Source: a virus
Direction: 5' to 3' (one strand)
DNA: 37,614 bases
IMG/VR virus record: IMGVR_UViG_3300035190_000145
Location: 1 to 37,614 of that record
The translations under genes and the position numbers were made by a program. The notes below the pieces were generated by a model. The model was given only the letters and a program-made list of their open reading frames with translations. It did no database searches and was not told the DNA's origin. Positions 15,001 through 22,422 of this stretch are shown here, piece after piece; the first letter of the stretch is position 1, and every line of letters begins with the position of its first letter.

Positions 15001-18000
15001 GATCATCTCAGGATCTTTAGCAGCCTGGCCGGTGAGGGTCTTGTATGCGCGACGAGCAATCTGGAGTAGCTTCTGCCAGAACGTGCGTCCTTCCGGGGTG
15101 CGGTCGAGGATGGAGCGGAGGGCTTTGACCAGCCGCTCCTCTGCCTTGATGGAAGGGGATGCGTCAGAGTAGAGCCTCTCCACCGTGTCGTCGATCTTGG
15201 CGCGGGTGGTTTCATCGAGAGATCCGTATAGCTTGTAGAAGTTGGCGCGTTCTTTCTCGTCGCGGAACACGACGTGCCCCACCTCTTCATTGAGGGCGGA
15301 GCGCACACCTTCCGGTCCGAGCTTCGCGGCGTTCAGCTCGATCGTGTTGCCTTTGATCCTTGCTTCCCAGTTTGCCTTCGGCTCGTTCACCACCTTCACA
15401 TTATCGGGGCGCTTGCCACCGAAGAAATCATCAGCCGCTTTCTCCACGCCAACGGTATCAGCCGTGCGGGCGGGGGCGTCGGTCTTGGAAAATGGATTAT
15501 TGTCCATTGGATCGAAGTCATCGACTTCTGTATCGGAAGTCTCCTCAAAGAGCTTTCCTTGAGCTTTGTCCTGAGCTTTTGCAGCTTCCTCTTTGGCGTT
15601 GCGCTCTGCTACAATCTCAGCTCCGTCTTGCGTGTTCTCAGAGGCAAGAGCGAATCCGCCATCATCGTCAAACAACTGGCGCGAATCTTGGTTGCGTATA
15701 TCCATCTGCGACACCGGCCGATTCGGAGCGCTTTCTTTTGCAAGGGCTTCCTCTTTTGCAATCGCTTCGGCCTCTAGCTTCGCCATGTAGGCATCGTATT
15801 CGTCTTCGTAGGCGCGGCTCTTGCCTTGTGCGATGTCTTCAATCTCGCTCCTCAGCTCACTCCACAAAGTGCCAGCGTCCTTGTCTGGAGAAATCGTATC
15901 TGGTCCGCTTGCCGAGTAATCGTCGTGCTTGGCGTAGATCGAACGGAGAATATCCTTTGCCGCCTCGCGTCCCTCGGGGGTGCCGGGCATAGCATCGATG
16001 TCGGAGATCTTGATGAAGCCGTCGTATTCACCACCCTTTCTATTCTCTGCGAGGAAATTGATCTCTTTCGAGGAGAGCGTGATCTTCTTCCTCTGCTTGC
16101 CAAGGATCAATGCCAGCAGTGGAGGCGGGCTTTTGATCCTGTCATTTCCAATACTATTCAGCCCTGGGAAGTTCTCGATATTATCCCAGACCGCGCTGCG
16201 AATTTTCGATGCGGCTTTTGACAATCCCTTATACACGCGAGGGATTTCAAACTTGACGTCGGCTCGTTCCTGCTTCTTCTGAGATTGCGTGTCCTGCAAT
16301 TTCGCAAGCTGCTTCTCGGCCTTCGTGATCGTCTGCTTCGATGCACTATTCTTCTTCAGATCGGTGATCTTCTGGCGCTGAGCCATGATCTGATTGCCGA
16401 TGTCTTTGATCTCCACTGCAAGTTTTTTCGCACGAGTGGTAGCGGATAACTGGCGAGGAGCTGGTGCTTCGGGTGCAGCCGGTTGATTGGTCTCCGCGGC
16501 GATCTTCGTATTCAGGTCGCCCAGATACTTGTTCGGAGCAACGGCTTCGTATTTCTCGGTGTTGAGTTTCGGTGCCTGCTCTTTCGGGATCTCCGCCACG
16601 GCTTTGCCGGTGGTCTTGTCAACCACAATCACAGTGTTCTCGTTGCTGAAGAAGCTCTCAGGCTCTTCAGTCTTGGGAGGTAAAGTTCCCGCATTCTCCA
16701 GTGCGACCGGAGCGATGCCTGTTTCTTCAGGTCCGAGAGTGAGCTTGCGGCTAACTGGAGCGGCAGAGGCTTCGGCGGGTAAGGCGGGTTCGTTATTCAG
16801 TATTCTGCTGGCGGCGCGGGCGTTGGCGATGGCATCTGCGGCTGCGATGCTTGCGCGCTGCGACGGGACTTCTGGGCTGCCAACCGGAAGAGGAAGCCGT
16901 TGATATTTCCCAGCGTCCCTGGCTGCGGTGATGGCTGCAATGTTTTCGAGATCTCCTGAGAGCTTGTTGATAACGGCGGTTCTAGTTTCATCGGATAGGG
17001 ATGGGTTATTCTGGGCGCGGTCTATTGCCTGCTTGATCTGGTCTTCAGCAAGGAGGATTTGTTCATCGGTGATTGAGCGAAGCTGAGGAGCAAACTCCGG
17101 GGTGTCGTGCACCGGAATGCTTTTCTGCCCCTTCTGTTTCTTGAGTGAGACGCCAAGCTCGGCGATGTCAAGAAGATCATCGGTGTTATTGTCGATCGTG
17201 CTGAAGACTGACTGGAGGGATTCGTTCTCGGTTTCACCGAAGAAGCGGGTTGCCGTGGCGCGATCCTGCTGACGATCGAACGTCGGCTGCACACCGAGAT
17301 CCGCGAGGGAGCGATCGGTGCCATAGTTGAACGGAAGCTCGACAAGAGCGCCGTCAGGGCGAAGAAGGGCTGGGCGTCCTTCGTCATCGACGAGCTTGCC
17401 TGCCTGGCCTTCCCATTCGATGTCGCTGTCGATGAGGTCGGTGATGGTTGGATCTGGTTTTCGAGCCGGTGTGATGTCGATCGTTCCGCCCGAGTCCGAT
17501 GTGATCGCAGGGATGTTTGCTGCCGCGGCTCGCACGTCATTCGGCGTGACGGTGGCGCCTGCTCCCGATGGCACGAGAGCCATGGGATCAATGCCGAAAC
17601 GAGCCGCCATATCTCCTGCCAATCTGGTTCTTCCAGTGGCGACGGGAGGCGCGGTGGGTGCGGTTGGTGTAAGAGGTCCACGCTGTGGGATAGGAGATGG
17701 TGCTGCAACTGGCGCCGGAGCGGCTGCTTCGATCGGAGCTGGGATCATTGCTCCCTGCCCCAGGGCGCGACCGAGACGATTGGGATCACTGAAGAACGCA
17801 CCGGCTGCGGCGTTCAAGGCGATCTGGCGAGCGTCCATTGGCTGACCGCTTGCAAGAGCTTGTCCCACGTCCAACGCGCCACCGATGCCAACCTCAGATC
17901 CCACATTGATCCGGCTGTTGATGATCGCTGCACGCTCGACTGCATTGCTGGCACGACCAAGAGGGGTGAGCGCCGTGCGGATGTTTCCTGGGGAGAACTT

Positions 18001-18501
18001 GCCGGTGATGAGGGCTGGGGCGATCTGACCAGAAAAACTGGAAATTGGATTGACTTCCATGTCGCGAGCGATAGCTGCCTGCCGCTCCTCGGTGATGGGA
18101 TCGATCGCCTCTTGGATCTTCTGTCCACCAAAAGCACCGCCGATGCCGCCGATGATACTGCCGCCAATGGTCCCGATACCAACGGTAATCGGGTTGAGTC
18201 CCATTGCTCCAAGTCCTGCTCCTGTTGCAGCACCGCTGGCCGCACCAGCTAACGCGCCACCCACGCCGGCGCCGAGGTTTTCTCGTGCGCCACGGAGGAA
18301 TGATCCAGCCATGGAGGGATCGTTAGCCGCGGCCTCAAGCTCAGCTTTTTGTCTCGCCGCTCCCATGCCAAGAGGCGTGAGCGGTTGCTGCTCCTCAGCT
18401 CTGAGTTTCTTTATCTCAGTCGCAAAAACCTGAGCGTCTTCGGTGTTGCCTTGTGCGTCAGCGGCAAGGAATGCTTTCTCAAGTTCTTGAAGTGTTGGCA
18501 T
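12073..18501 (-). CDS. giant internal virion / ejection protein (T7 gp16-like, polyvalent)
   Basis: 2142-aa protein, the largest gene here. N-terminal helix (MPTLQELEKAFLAADAQGNT), then a glycine-zipper membrane-prone stretch (GAGVGGALAGAASGAATGAG, residues ~75-125). A long low-complexity Ala/Pro/Glu middle follows, then a zincin-like patch with LNEEVGHVVF (E1072, E1073, H1076), long helical coils, and a C-terminal domain (FHKTGAALNPTRG, AGLFYQLQSFLYDFHQKFTL) typical of podovirus large ejection proteins. It lies directly after the lysozyme-bearing protein, the position of T7 gp16. It probably lines the DNA channel through the cell envelope after ejection. Exact homology to gp16 is inferred from position and size, not shown. 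Confidence 0.75.
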   Translation of the reverse strand: MPTLQELEKAFLAADAQGNTEDAQVFATEIKKLRAEEQQPLTPLGMGAARQKAELEAAANDPSMAGSFLRGARENLGAGVGGALAGAASGAATGAGLGAMGLNPITVGIGTIGGSIIGGIGGAFGGQKIQEAIDPITEERQAAIARDMEVNPISSFSGQIAPALITGKFSPGNIRTALTPLGRASNAVERAAIINSRINVGSEVGIGGALDVGQALASGQPMDARQIALNAAAGAFFSDPNRLGRALGQGAMIPAPIEAAAPAPVAAPSPIPQRGPLTPTAPTAPPVATGRTRLAGDMAARFGIDPMALVPSGAGATVTPNDVRAAAANIPAITSDSGGTIDITPARKPDPTITDLIDSDIEWEGQAGKLVDDEGRPALLRPDGALVELPFNYGTDRSLADLGVQPTFDRQQDRATATRFFGETENESLQSVFSTIDNNTDDLLDIAELGVSLKKQKGQKSIPVHDTPEFAPQLRSITDEQILLAEDQIKQAIDRAQNNPSLSDETRTAVINKLSGDLENIAAITAARDAGKYQRLPLPVGSPEVPSQRASIAAADAIANARAASRILNNEPALPAEASAAPVSRKLTLGPEETGIAPVALENAGTLPPKTEEPESFFSNENTVIVVDKTTGKAVAEIPKEQAPKLNTEKYEAVAPNKYLGDLNTKIAAETNQPAAPEAPAPRQLSATTRAKKLAVEIKDIGNQIMAQRQKITDLKKNSASKQTITKAEKQLAKLQDTQSQKKQERADVKFEIPRVYKGLSKAASKIRSAVWDNIENFPGLNSIGNDRIKSPPPLLALILGKQRKKITLSSKEINFLAENRKGGEYDGFIKISDIDAMPGTPEGREAAKDILRSIYAKHDDYSASGPDTISPDKDAGTLWSELRSEIEDIAQGKSRAYEDEYDAYMAKLEAEAIAKEEALAKESAPNRPVSQMDIRNQDSRQLFDDDGGFALASENTQDGAEIVAERNAKEEAAKAQDKAQGKLFEETSDTEVDDFDPMDNNPFSKTDAPARTADTVGVEKAADDFFGGKRPDNVKVVNEPKANWEARIKGNTIELNAAKLGPEGVRSALNEEVGHVVFRDEKERANFYKLYGSLDETTRAKIDDTVERLYSDASPSIKAEERLVKALRSILDRTPEGRTFWQKLLQIARRAYKTLTGQAAKDPEMIAAAMLRRGIKNGKATGPDRMSATPPQSYRKALDAAKQEVADRADYKAQAKTVLAEIKKLPKAEQKPATVRMYAELDEARIIGKGKDRQFKVEMPKVVQELIAAGKPTSEADVINALTAKFPEQKNYLKKNFERLVTDMLFAEEVAMAGENTPWGNYVDSLKEHFTEISEGVKTGSTLRHIQRGLSLFRNTYFNGIGGKMQALADGKLTGKNSTAANKFFADIIGVRASQDGVNFEGVDGLSERDVRQMTNERIKFDTDLEAYFKKEGMGDAARAAWLERVSDHVVNPSRDAELAQEPKLKEAVDYFIKRRRERLAYLREAGVDVGDAGERSLSRSINTEKVLSNPKEFVEKAKRAYMRKWAREISDLREQQALKEAEGKNTASIKDKIRDLEKMDAQVAAEKYLYAITSDDTGISSDGNDITAAEGGGQPSFLKKREFGPEADELLGKFYHRNIAAMDTAEALATVRAATKARVLADKSYGNKIDPVGKWKKLRAELEAEGNQDMIPIAAQLVKDYLNLNGSNNDTVRKLVGHLHTYTQLAYLSHATVASLGEPAMIGARTGSIIDTGRAYAQIAKGIVRALRKAGPDEIRILNRELGLVADSFDGLMSSQALGDSFGGRGKGGGLVTNFHRLTGLSGWTNLTFDAATKIGKSFIASQVKLAKAGGSMSTLAKRELNELGMSTKDIDVVNDFITKLDKASDQNKLILGDEPGADLYRKALAMFHKTGAALNPTRGTRGQKANNPVAGLFYQLQSFLYDFHQKFTLRQARRLKDAYRGTVEIDGAIEKLSARERSQVAIDAAKAIAAIYGLQYGIQVLRETLFVDLERNKRDKEKTQGEINMARALGAASRTGILGPYDTLFNIISGARYQREPATVVLGPAVGGMSELFQSVVKLYGDRNSGNTNTTERKLVRTAYNTLATPAMNAVFAGMPAGPLSAGLVQAFRHPLTREAVVSGVAGPIQTKKKGPMKTTKYY

Positions 18502-18507
18502 GATGAA

Positions 18508-20397
18508 TCACTTATACTTTGACAAACGTGATTCAAGGTCAGCAGAGCCGTCCTGTCCAGCCTGAACTCTTCCGCCCTTCAGTTTTTCGAGCTTTGCTTC
18601 CATCTCTTTGAGACGGTCGAGGTTCCTATTGTAGCCGTCATCGGATAGAGTGACTGGTCCGGATGGAGGAGTGAATGTACCGCTCATCATGCCGCCATTC
18701 ATCAATCCAGCCGGGACATTGACCTGTCCAGTCTTGAGGATGTCGATAGTATCTTTGATCTCAGCTTCCAGCGCGGCGATTTCCTTCTCTTTTCCTTCGC
18801 GAGCTTTTCTTTCCGTGGAGCCTTCTCTGCGCTTGAACTGATCGCTCAGCTTCTCGACTTTTGCAGGCTGCTCAGCGGGGCGCTGAAGCATCGGAGGGAC
18901 TGCTTCCTGGGTTGAACCTGGAGCCACGCCGGTCACGGGCGTGCCGACATTGGGATTGCCTTGCTGAGGCTGAACAGGAGGGAGTCCGAACAGCTCTGGG
19001 ATCGATGCAATCAGAGCAGCGGTTCTCTCTTGATCCACTCCGAACTCTGGGGATGCCTGCAACGGCTCCGTATTCTTCATTGTTGGAAGCGATGGATCTT
19101 TGCCGAATCCGAATCTGAAAGTGTTTTCGGAATTGATCTCTGGCTGATCGGTTCCGAAGTGATGCACGTTGGCCGCGGCCTCTGCTTCGATCGGAGTCAT
19201 ACCAGCGCTCATCGCGTTTGAGAAGCTCTGCGACCATGCTCTGCGGGAGGGCGCAAAAGGATCTTCGGTCGGAGCGCCTTCGTCGTCAACGGGAACACCA
19301 AATACCTTGAAGCTGGCAGCTTGTGCCATCTCATCCACTTTGCGAGCATCGCTGAAGCTGTTTGGAGCGGTCTTTGGAAGACCGAGCATTGAGCCGTCTC
19401 CACGGCGAGTGCTTGATCCGCCATACAGATCACCGATAAGTTTCAACTGAGCATTGCCAGCGGCGATAGCTTCTTCGCTGCGGAGCTTCGGATCACCAAC
19501 TTTGATCGCCTCAGCAGTGGTTCCTGCCACGGTGTTGAACTGAGGATTTGCCGTTCCTGTTGCAGCCTGGGCCACGCGAATAGCATCAGGAGTGGCGTTT
19601 GGATCGTAAAAGATTTGAGCAGCCTTCGCAGTATTGAGCGCGTTGTTAAGCTGCTGAGGATCACCACCACCTCCTGCTACACTGGAGAGGATCGCTGAGC
19701 GGAACATATCAACTTCTGCGGCACGCCTACGTTCAAGGCCAGGCAGCACTTTCCCTTCAGACTTACGGTATTCAAGCATCTTGGCGGTGAGTGCGTCTGG
19801 ATCATTTCCGAACCGCTGAAGCAGGTTCACTCCCTTGCCGGTGTTGTAGTCGAAGGAAATCATAGCATCCCGTTGTGCAGGAGCGAGGTTGATCCCGAAC
19901 TGACTGGCGGCGTTGTTAATGCGATTGGTGCTCGCTTGAAGTTCTTCAGCAAGCCTGCGCTCACCCTCTTCGGTTGTTACTGAGGTTTCGCCGGGTCTCG
20001 CTTTGGTGCCGTAGCCGATGCTTGTCTGGGCACCGTCCGAATAGGCGTTGGGATTGAACCCTTCAAATTCCTTAACGAAGCCGGGAAGTCCAGTCGAAGA
20101 ATAGAGATCAGAAAGAGCCTGATTGCGGGTCTTCCAATTCTTTGTCTGCTCGTTATACACACCCTGCTGAGCGCCTTCGGTTCCAGCCTTCGCGGTATTA
20201 AGTGCGATCTGAGAGCCGAACACCCTTGGTGCATACTCGTTCTCGATGCCCTGCCCGGTGTTCTTGAGCCGAAGTCCCTCGACCGCAAGACGCTGCTGAT
20301 CCGCTGCCGCGCGCGCGCGCGGATCGAAGATCTGACCGATGTCAGAAAATGCGTTAGATAGGTTCTGTCCTAGTGCGGCTGCGGTGTTGCGGTCCAT
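18508..20397 (-). CDS. internal virion protein with GH24-like lysozyme domain
   Basis: 629-aa virion protein carrying a muramidase. Lysozyme domain at residues ~103-235: E112 in FEGF, D121 in AYSD, and TSIGYGT (125-131), with the Ser form (S126) of the threonine site of the T4-lysozyme triad; PAQRDAMISFDYNTGKG and RRAAEVDMF complete the fold. The C-terminal half is Pro/Gln-rich and helical, ending in a coiled coil (LKEMEAKLEKLKGG). It would cut peptidoglycan locally during DNA entry. Its position fits T7 gp15, although in T7 the hydrolase sits in gp16. ATG 20397 lies 20 nt after the preceding stop. Confidence 0.82.
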   Translation of the reverse strand: MDRNTAAALGQNLSNAFSDIGQIFDPRARAAADQQRLAVEGLRLKNTGQGIENEYAPRVFGSQIALNTAKAGTEGAQQGVYNEQTKNWKTRNQALSDLYSSTGLPGFVKEFEGFNPNAYSDGAQTSIGYGTKARPGETSVTTEEGERRLAEELQASTNRINNAASQFGINLAPAQRDAMISFDYNTGKGVNLLQRFGNDPDALTAKMLEYRKSEGKVLPGLERRRAAEVDMFRSAILSSVAGGGGDPQQLNNALNTAKAAQIFYDPNATPDAIRVAQAATGTANPQFNTVAGTTAEAIKVGDPKLRSEEAIAAGNAQLKLIGDLYGGSSTRRGDGSMLGLPKTAPNSFSDARKVDEMAQAASFKVFGVPVDDEGAPTEDPFAPSRRAWSQSFSNAMSAGMTPIEAEAAANVHHFGTDQPEINSENTFRFGFGKDPSLPTMKNTEPLQASPEFGVDQERTAALIASIPELFGLPPVQPQQGNPNVGTPVTGVAPGSTQEAVPPMLQRPAEQPAKVEKLSDQFKRREGSTERKAREGKEKEIAALEAEIKDTIDILKTGQVNVPAGLMNGGMMSGTFTPPSGPVTLSDDGYNRNLDRLKEMEAKLEKLKGGRVQAGQDGSADLESRLSKYK

Positions 20398-20417
20398 GAG
20401 TTTTCTTTGAAATGAGG

Positions 20418-21167
20418 TTATACGGGGATTGCTCTAGGCGGAGCTTTTGCGGTGGCGGCGCCGTAGCCAAGCTGACCAAGACCCTGAAGAGCCTGACCGG
20501 CCAGCATCAGTCCAGATCCCTTGTTTGCTGCGGAATCGGATTCATTCTGATAGAGACGGCTGGATGCCTGAGAGTAGAGATCGTTTGCTTGGATCGGACG
20601 GTTGAGGGCTGACATCTGGCGGTTGACGAGGGAGATGCCTTCACCGGACTGGCGGAGGCGATCGATGCCAAGCTCGCGAGCGCGACCAAGTGCCATGAGT
20701 GCTGCCTGTGCCCGTGCCTGCTGATCACCGAAATCCTGAGCGTAGCTGAGCTGGGTGTTGAGTGCGTTGCGGTATGATTTGGTGTCGGAGCTTGGTGCTG
20801 CGTCCTCGACTGAAACCGTTCCAGTAGCCTGCGATGCGTCTCCACCCGTGCTGCCGGCGTAAGCCTGGTTGCCAGCGGCCTGAAGCGCCTGTGCAAACTG
20901 ATTGGTTTGATTGTTGGTATCAGCTTCTACGTTATCGCGCGTGAACGCATTGAGAGTGTTGTCCTGAAATGATTTTCGAGAGCGGAGAGAATCCTCCTCC
21001 TGTTGTTTCTGCAAAGCCATTTGCTTCTGCATGATCTCGCCTTGGCGGCTCACTTCACGAAGACGAGCTGCCGACATGGCGTTCTGCTGCTGATTAGCAG
21101 CTTTTGCCTGTAATCCGATTCCGCCAACGGTGGCCGCTACTGCGGCAATGCTAACTGGGTCACACAT
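20418..21167 (-). CDS. internal virion protein, T7 gp14-like
   Basis: 249-aa protein beginning MCDPVSIAAVAATVGGIG: the MC..P start plus short hydrophobic helix is characteristic of gp14-type internal virion proteins. The body is Gln/Ala-rich coiled coil (QKQMALQKQQEEDSLRSRKS) and the C-terminus is hydrophobic (GLMLAGQALQGLGQLGYG). It is probably the outer-membrane-piercing part of the ejection apparatus. AAGGA lies upstream of the ATG. Its stop is followed by the lysozyme-bearing gene. Confidence 0.72.
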   Translation of the reverse strand: MCDPVSIAAVAATVGGIGLQAKAANQQQNAMSAARLREVSRQGEIMQKQMALQKQQEEDSLRSRKSFQDNTLNAFTRDNVEADTNNQTNQFAQALQAAGNQAYAGSTGGDASQATGTVSVEDAAPSSDTKSYRNALNTQLSYAQDFGDQQARAQAALMALGRARELGIDRLRQSGEGISLVNRQMSALNRPIQANDLYSQASSRLYQNESDSAANKGSGLMLAGQALQGLGQLGYGAATAKAPPRAIPV

Positions 21168-21169
21168 AA

Positions 21170-21862
21170 TTAAGATCCTTGGTAGTTGGTTACGGCGCTT
21201 GATCCACCAGTGGATGAGCTGCCTGTGTTGCTATTCTTGAACATCGGGCTGAACACCCCGCCGAACTGATTGTTCGTCTTGGCATTCCAATAATCGTTGG
21301 TCGCAAACTTCGCTGCCTGACCGAGCAGTGCTGAGACTGGCTCAAAAGCTGGTCCTGCGTTGAGGGCTGGCACCGATGCGTTGGCTGCCTGCAATCCTGC
21401 GTCCTGAGACTCGGAGGCATACATCTGGCCGACTGCCGACTGGCGTGCTGAGTTGACGAACTGCCGCTGCTGAGATGCGTAGTCTGATGCTTTGCTCTGG
21501 GCGTCGCGATACATGCCGTCGTAGGTGGAGGCGAGATCGCCATACTTACGTGCTGCGGTGGACGATGCCATCTTGCCGGCATTAGCAAGCGATGAGCGAA
21601 GATTGTAGCTCGATTCCTGCTGTGACTTCTCGATCTGCGGTCTTGCGTAATCCAGGTATTTGTTCTGGATGCCACCGTAGTAGTTGTCATCAAACTGGCC
21701 GTAGACGCTATTGATCTTGCCGAGACCCTCCTCCATGCTGGCCCGGCGTGTGGCTGCATCGGCTTCGGCTTTCGCTGCCTGATCCTTCTGCCACTGAAAT
21801 TGCTGCTCAGAAAGTTTCTGAGATCTCTTCTGGGATTTCTTTGCGCTGCTTGAGGTGCACAT
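21170..21862 (-). CDS. second gp14-like internal virion protein
   Basis: 230-aa protein beginning MCTSSSAKKSQKRSQKLSEQ, with Gln/Ala/Ser-rich coiled-coil body and glycine/serine tail. The start ATG at 21862 overlaps the previous stop (TAATG) and has a strong GGGAGG Shine-Dalgarno, so the longer frame to 21886 is rejected. It shares the MC start and composition with the next gene, suggesting a paralogous or complex-partner virion protein of the ejection channel. Absence of a hydrophobic N-terminal helix makes it different from gp14 itself. Confidence 0.65.
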   Translation of the reverse strand: MCTSSSAKKSQKRSQKLSEQQFQWQKDQAAKAEADAATRRASMEEGLGKINSVYGQFDDNYYGGIQNKYLDYARPQIEKSQQESSYNLRSSLANAGKMASSTAARKYGDLASTYDGMYRDAQSKASDYASQQRQFVNSARQSAVGQMYASESQDAGLQAANASVPALNAGPAFEPVSALLGQAAKFATNDYWNAKTNNQFGGVFSPMFKNSNTGSSSTGGSSAVTNYQGS

Positions 21863-22422
21863 TAGAAGTTCCTCCCTTCTGACCATGCGAAAAGATGGAA
21901 GGCTTCACCGTTCCGTCCGTAGTTGGGAGCCACACACTCCTCGGTTGCACCAAGCATATCCAACCACCGATGCGCCACGTCGTGGCCTTCGATGGAGAAA
22001 CATTGCGCGCGGTGTGTTCCTGAATCTTTCAACAGGCGAATGATGGTCTTTTTTGCGAATTTCGTCAACGATAAAGCCACCAATGGCCACCGGTCAGTGG
22101 CATACATCCAGACCTGTGACACGTTGGGGTGCATCATGCTCATCCCGAGCACGGCGATAGGCTCGTCACCGCAGTAGCCGATCCAGCCGATGCCCATTTT
22201 GGTGGCTGCATCGAGGGTCATTTGGGTGATCAGCTCGGTCGCTTCCTCATGGGTCATGTCGTAAAGCGTGGCAAGGATCTCATGTCGATCCTTTTCGCGC
22301 ATATTCTGGGTGATGTAGAGCAGCGGCTCGTATTCCACCGGCCCAAGCCTGAACTCAGGACGGGGGTTCGGTGTAGTCGAAGTGGACAACTGCACTGGAT
22401 ATTCTTGCTGGTGTGGGGTCAT
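21862..22422 (-). CDS. GNAT-fold internal virion protein (DUF2833, T7 gp13-like)
   Basis: 186 aa from ATG 22422. The core EFRLGPVEYEPLLYITQNMR, then MGIGWIGYCGDEPIAVLGMS, SQVWMYATDRWPLVALSLTK, CFSIEGHDVAHRWLDMLGA and GRNGEAFHLFAW match the DUF2833 acetyltransferase-like fold found in T7 gp13. In virions it is structural rather than catalytic as far as known. The start is uncertain: GTG 22395 or GTG 22338 (just past the hub gene stop) are alternatives; the ATG overlaps the hub gene by 68 nt. It is followed by the two gp14-like genes, the T7 order. Confidence 0.72.
   Translation of the reverse strand: MTPHQQEYPVQLSTSTTPNPRPEFRLGPVEYEPLLYITQNMREKDRHEILATLYDMTHEEATELITQMTLDAATKMGIGWIGYCGDEPIAVLGMSMMHPNVSQVWMYATDRWPLVALSLTKFAKKTIIRLLKDSGTHRAQCFSIEGHDVAHRWLDMLGATEECVAPNYGRNGEAFHLFAWSEGRNF

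Noticed and set aside
17022-17708. 228-codon minus-strand open frame
   Set aside because: Ser/Pro/Arg-rich shadow within the 2142-aa gene, no start context or family match.
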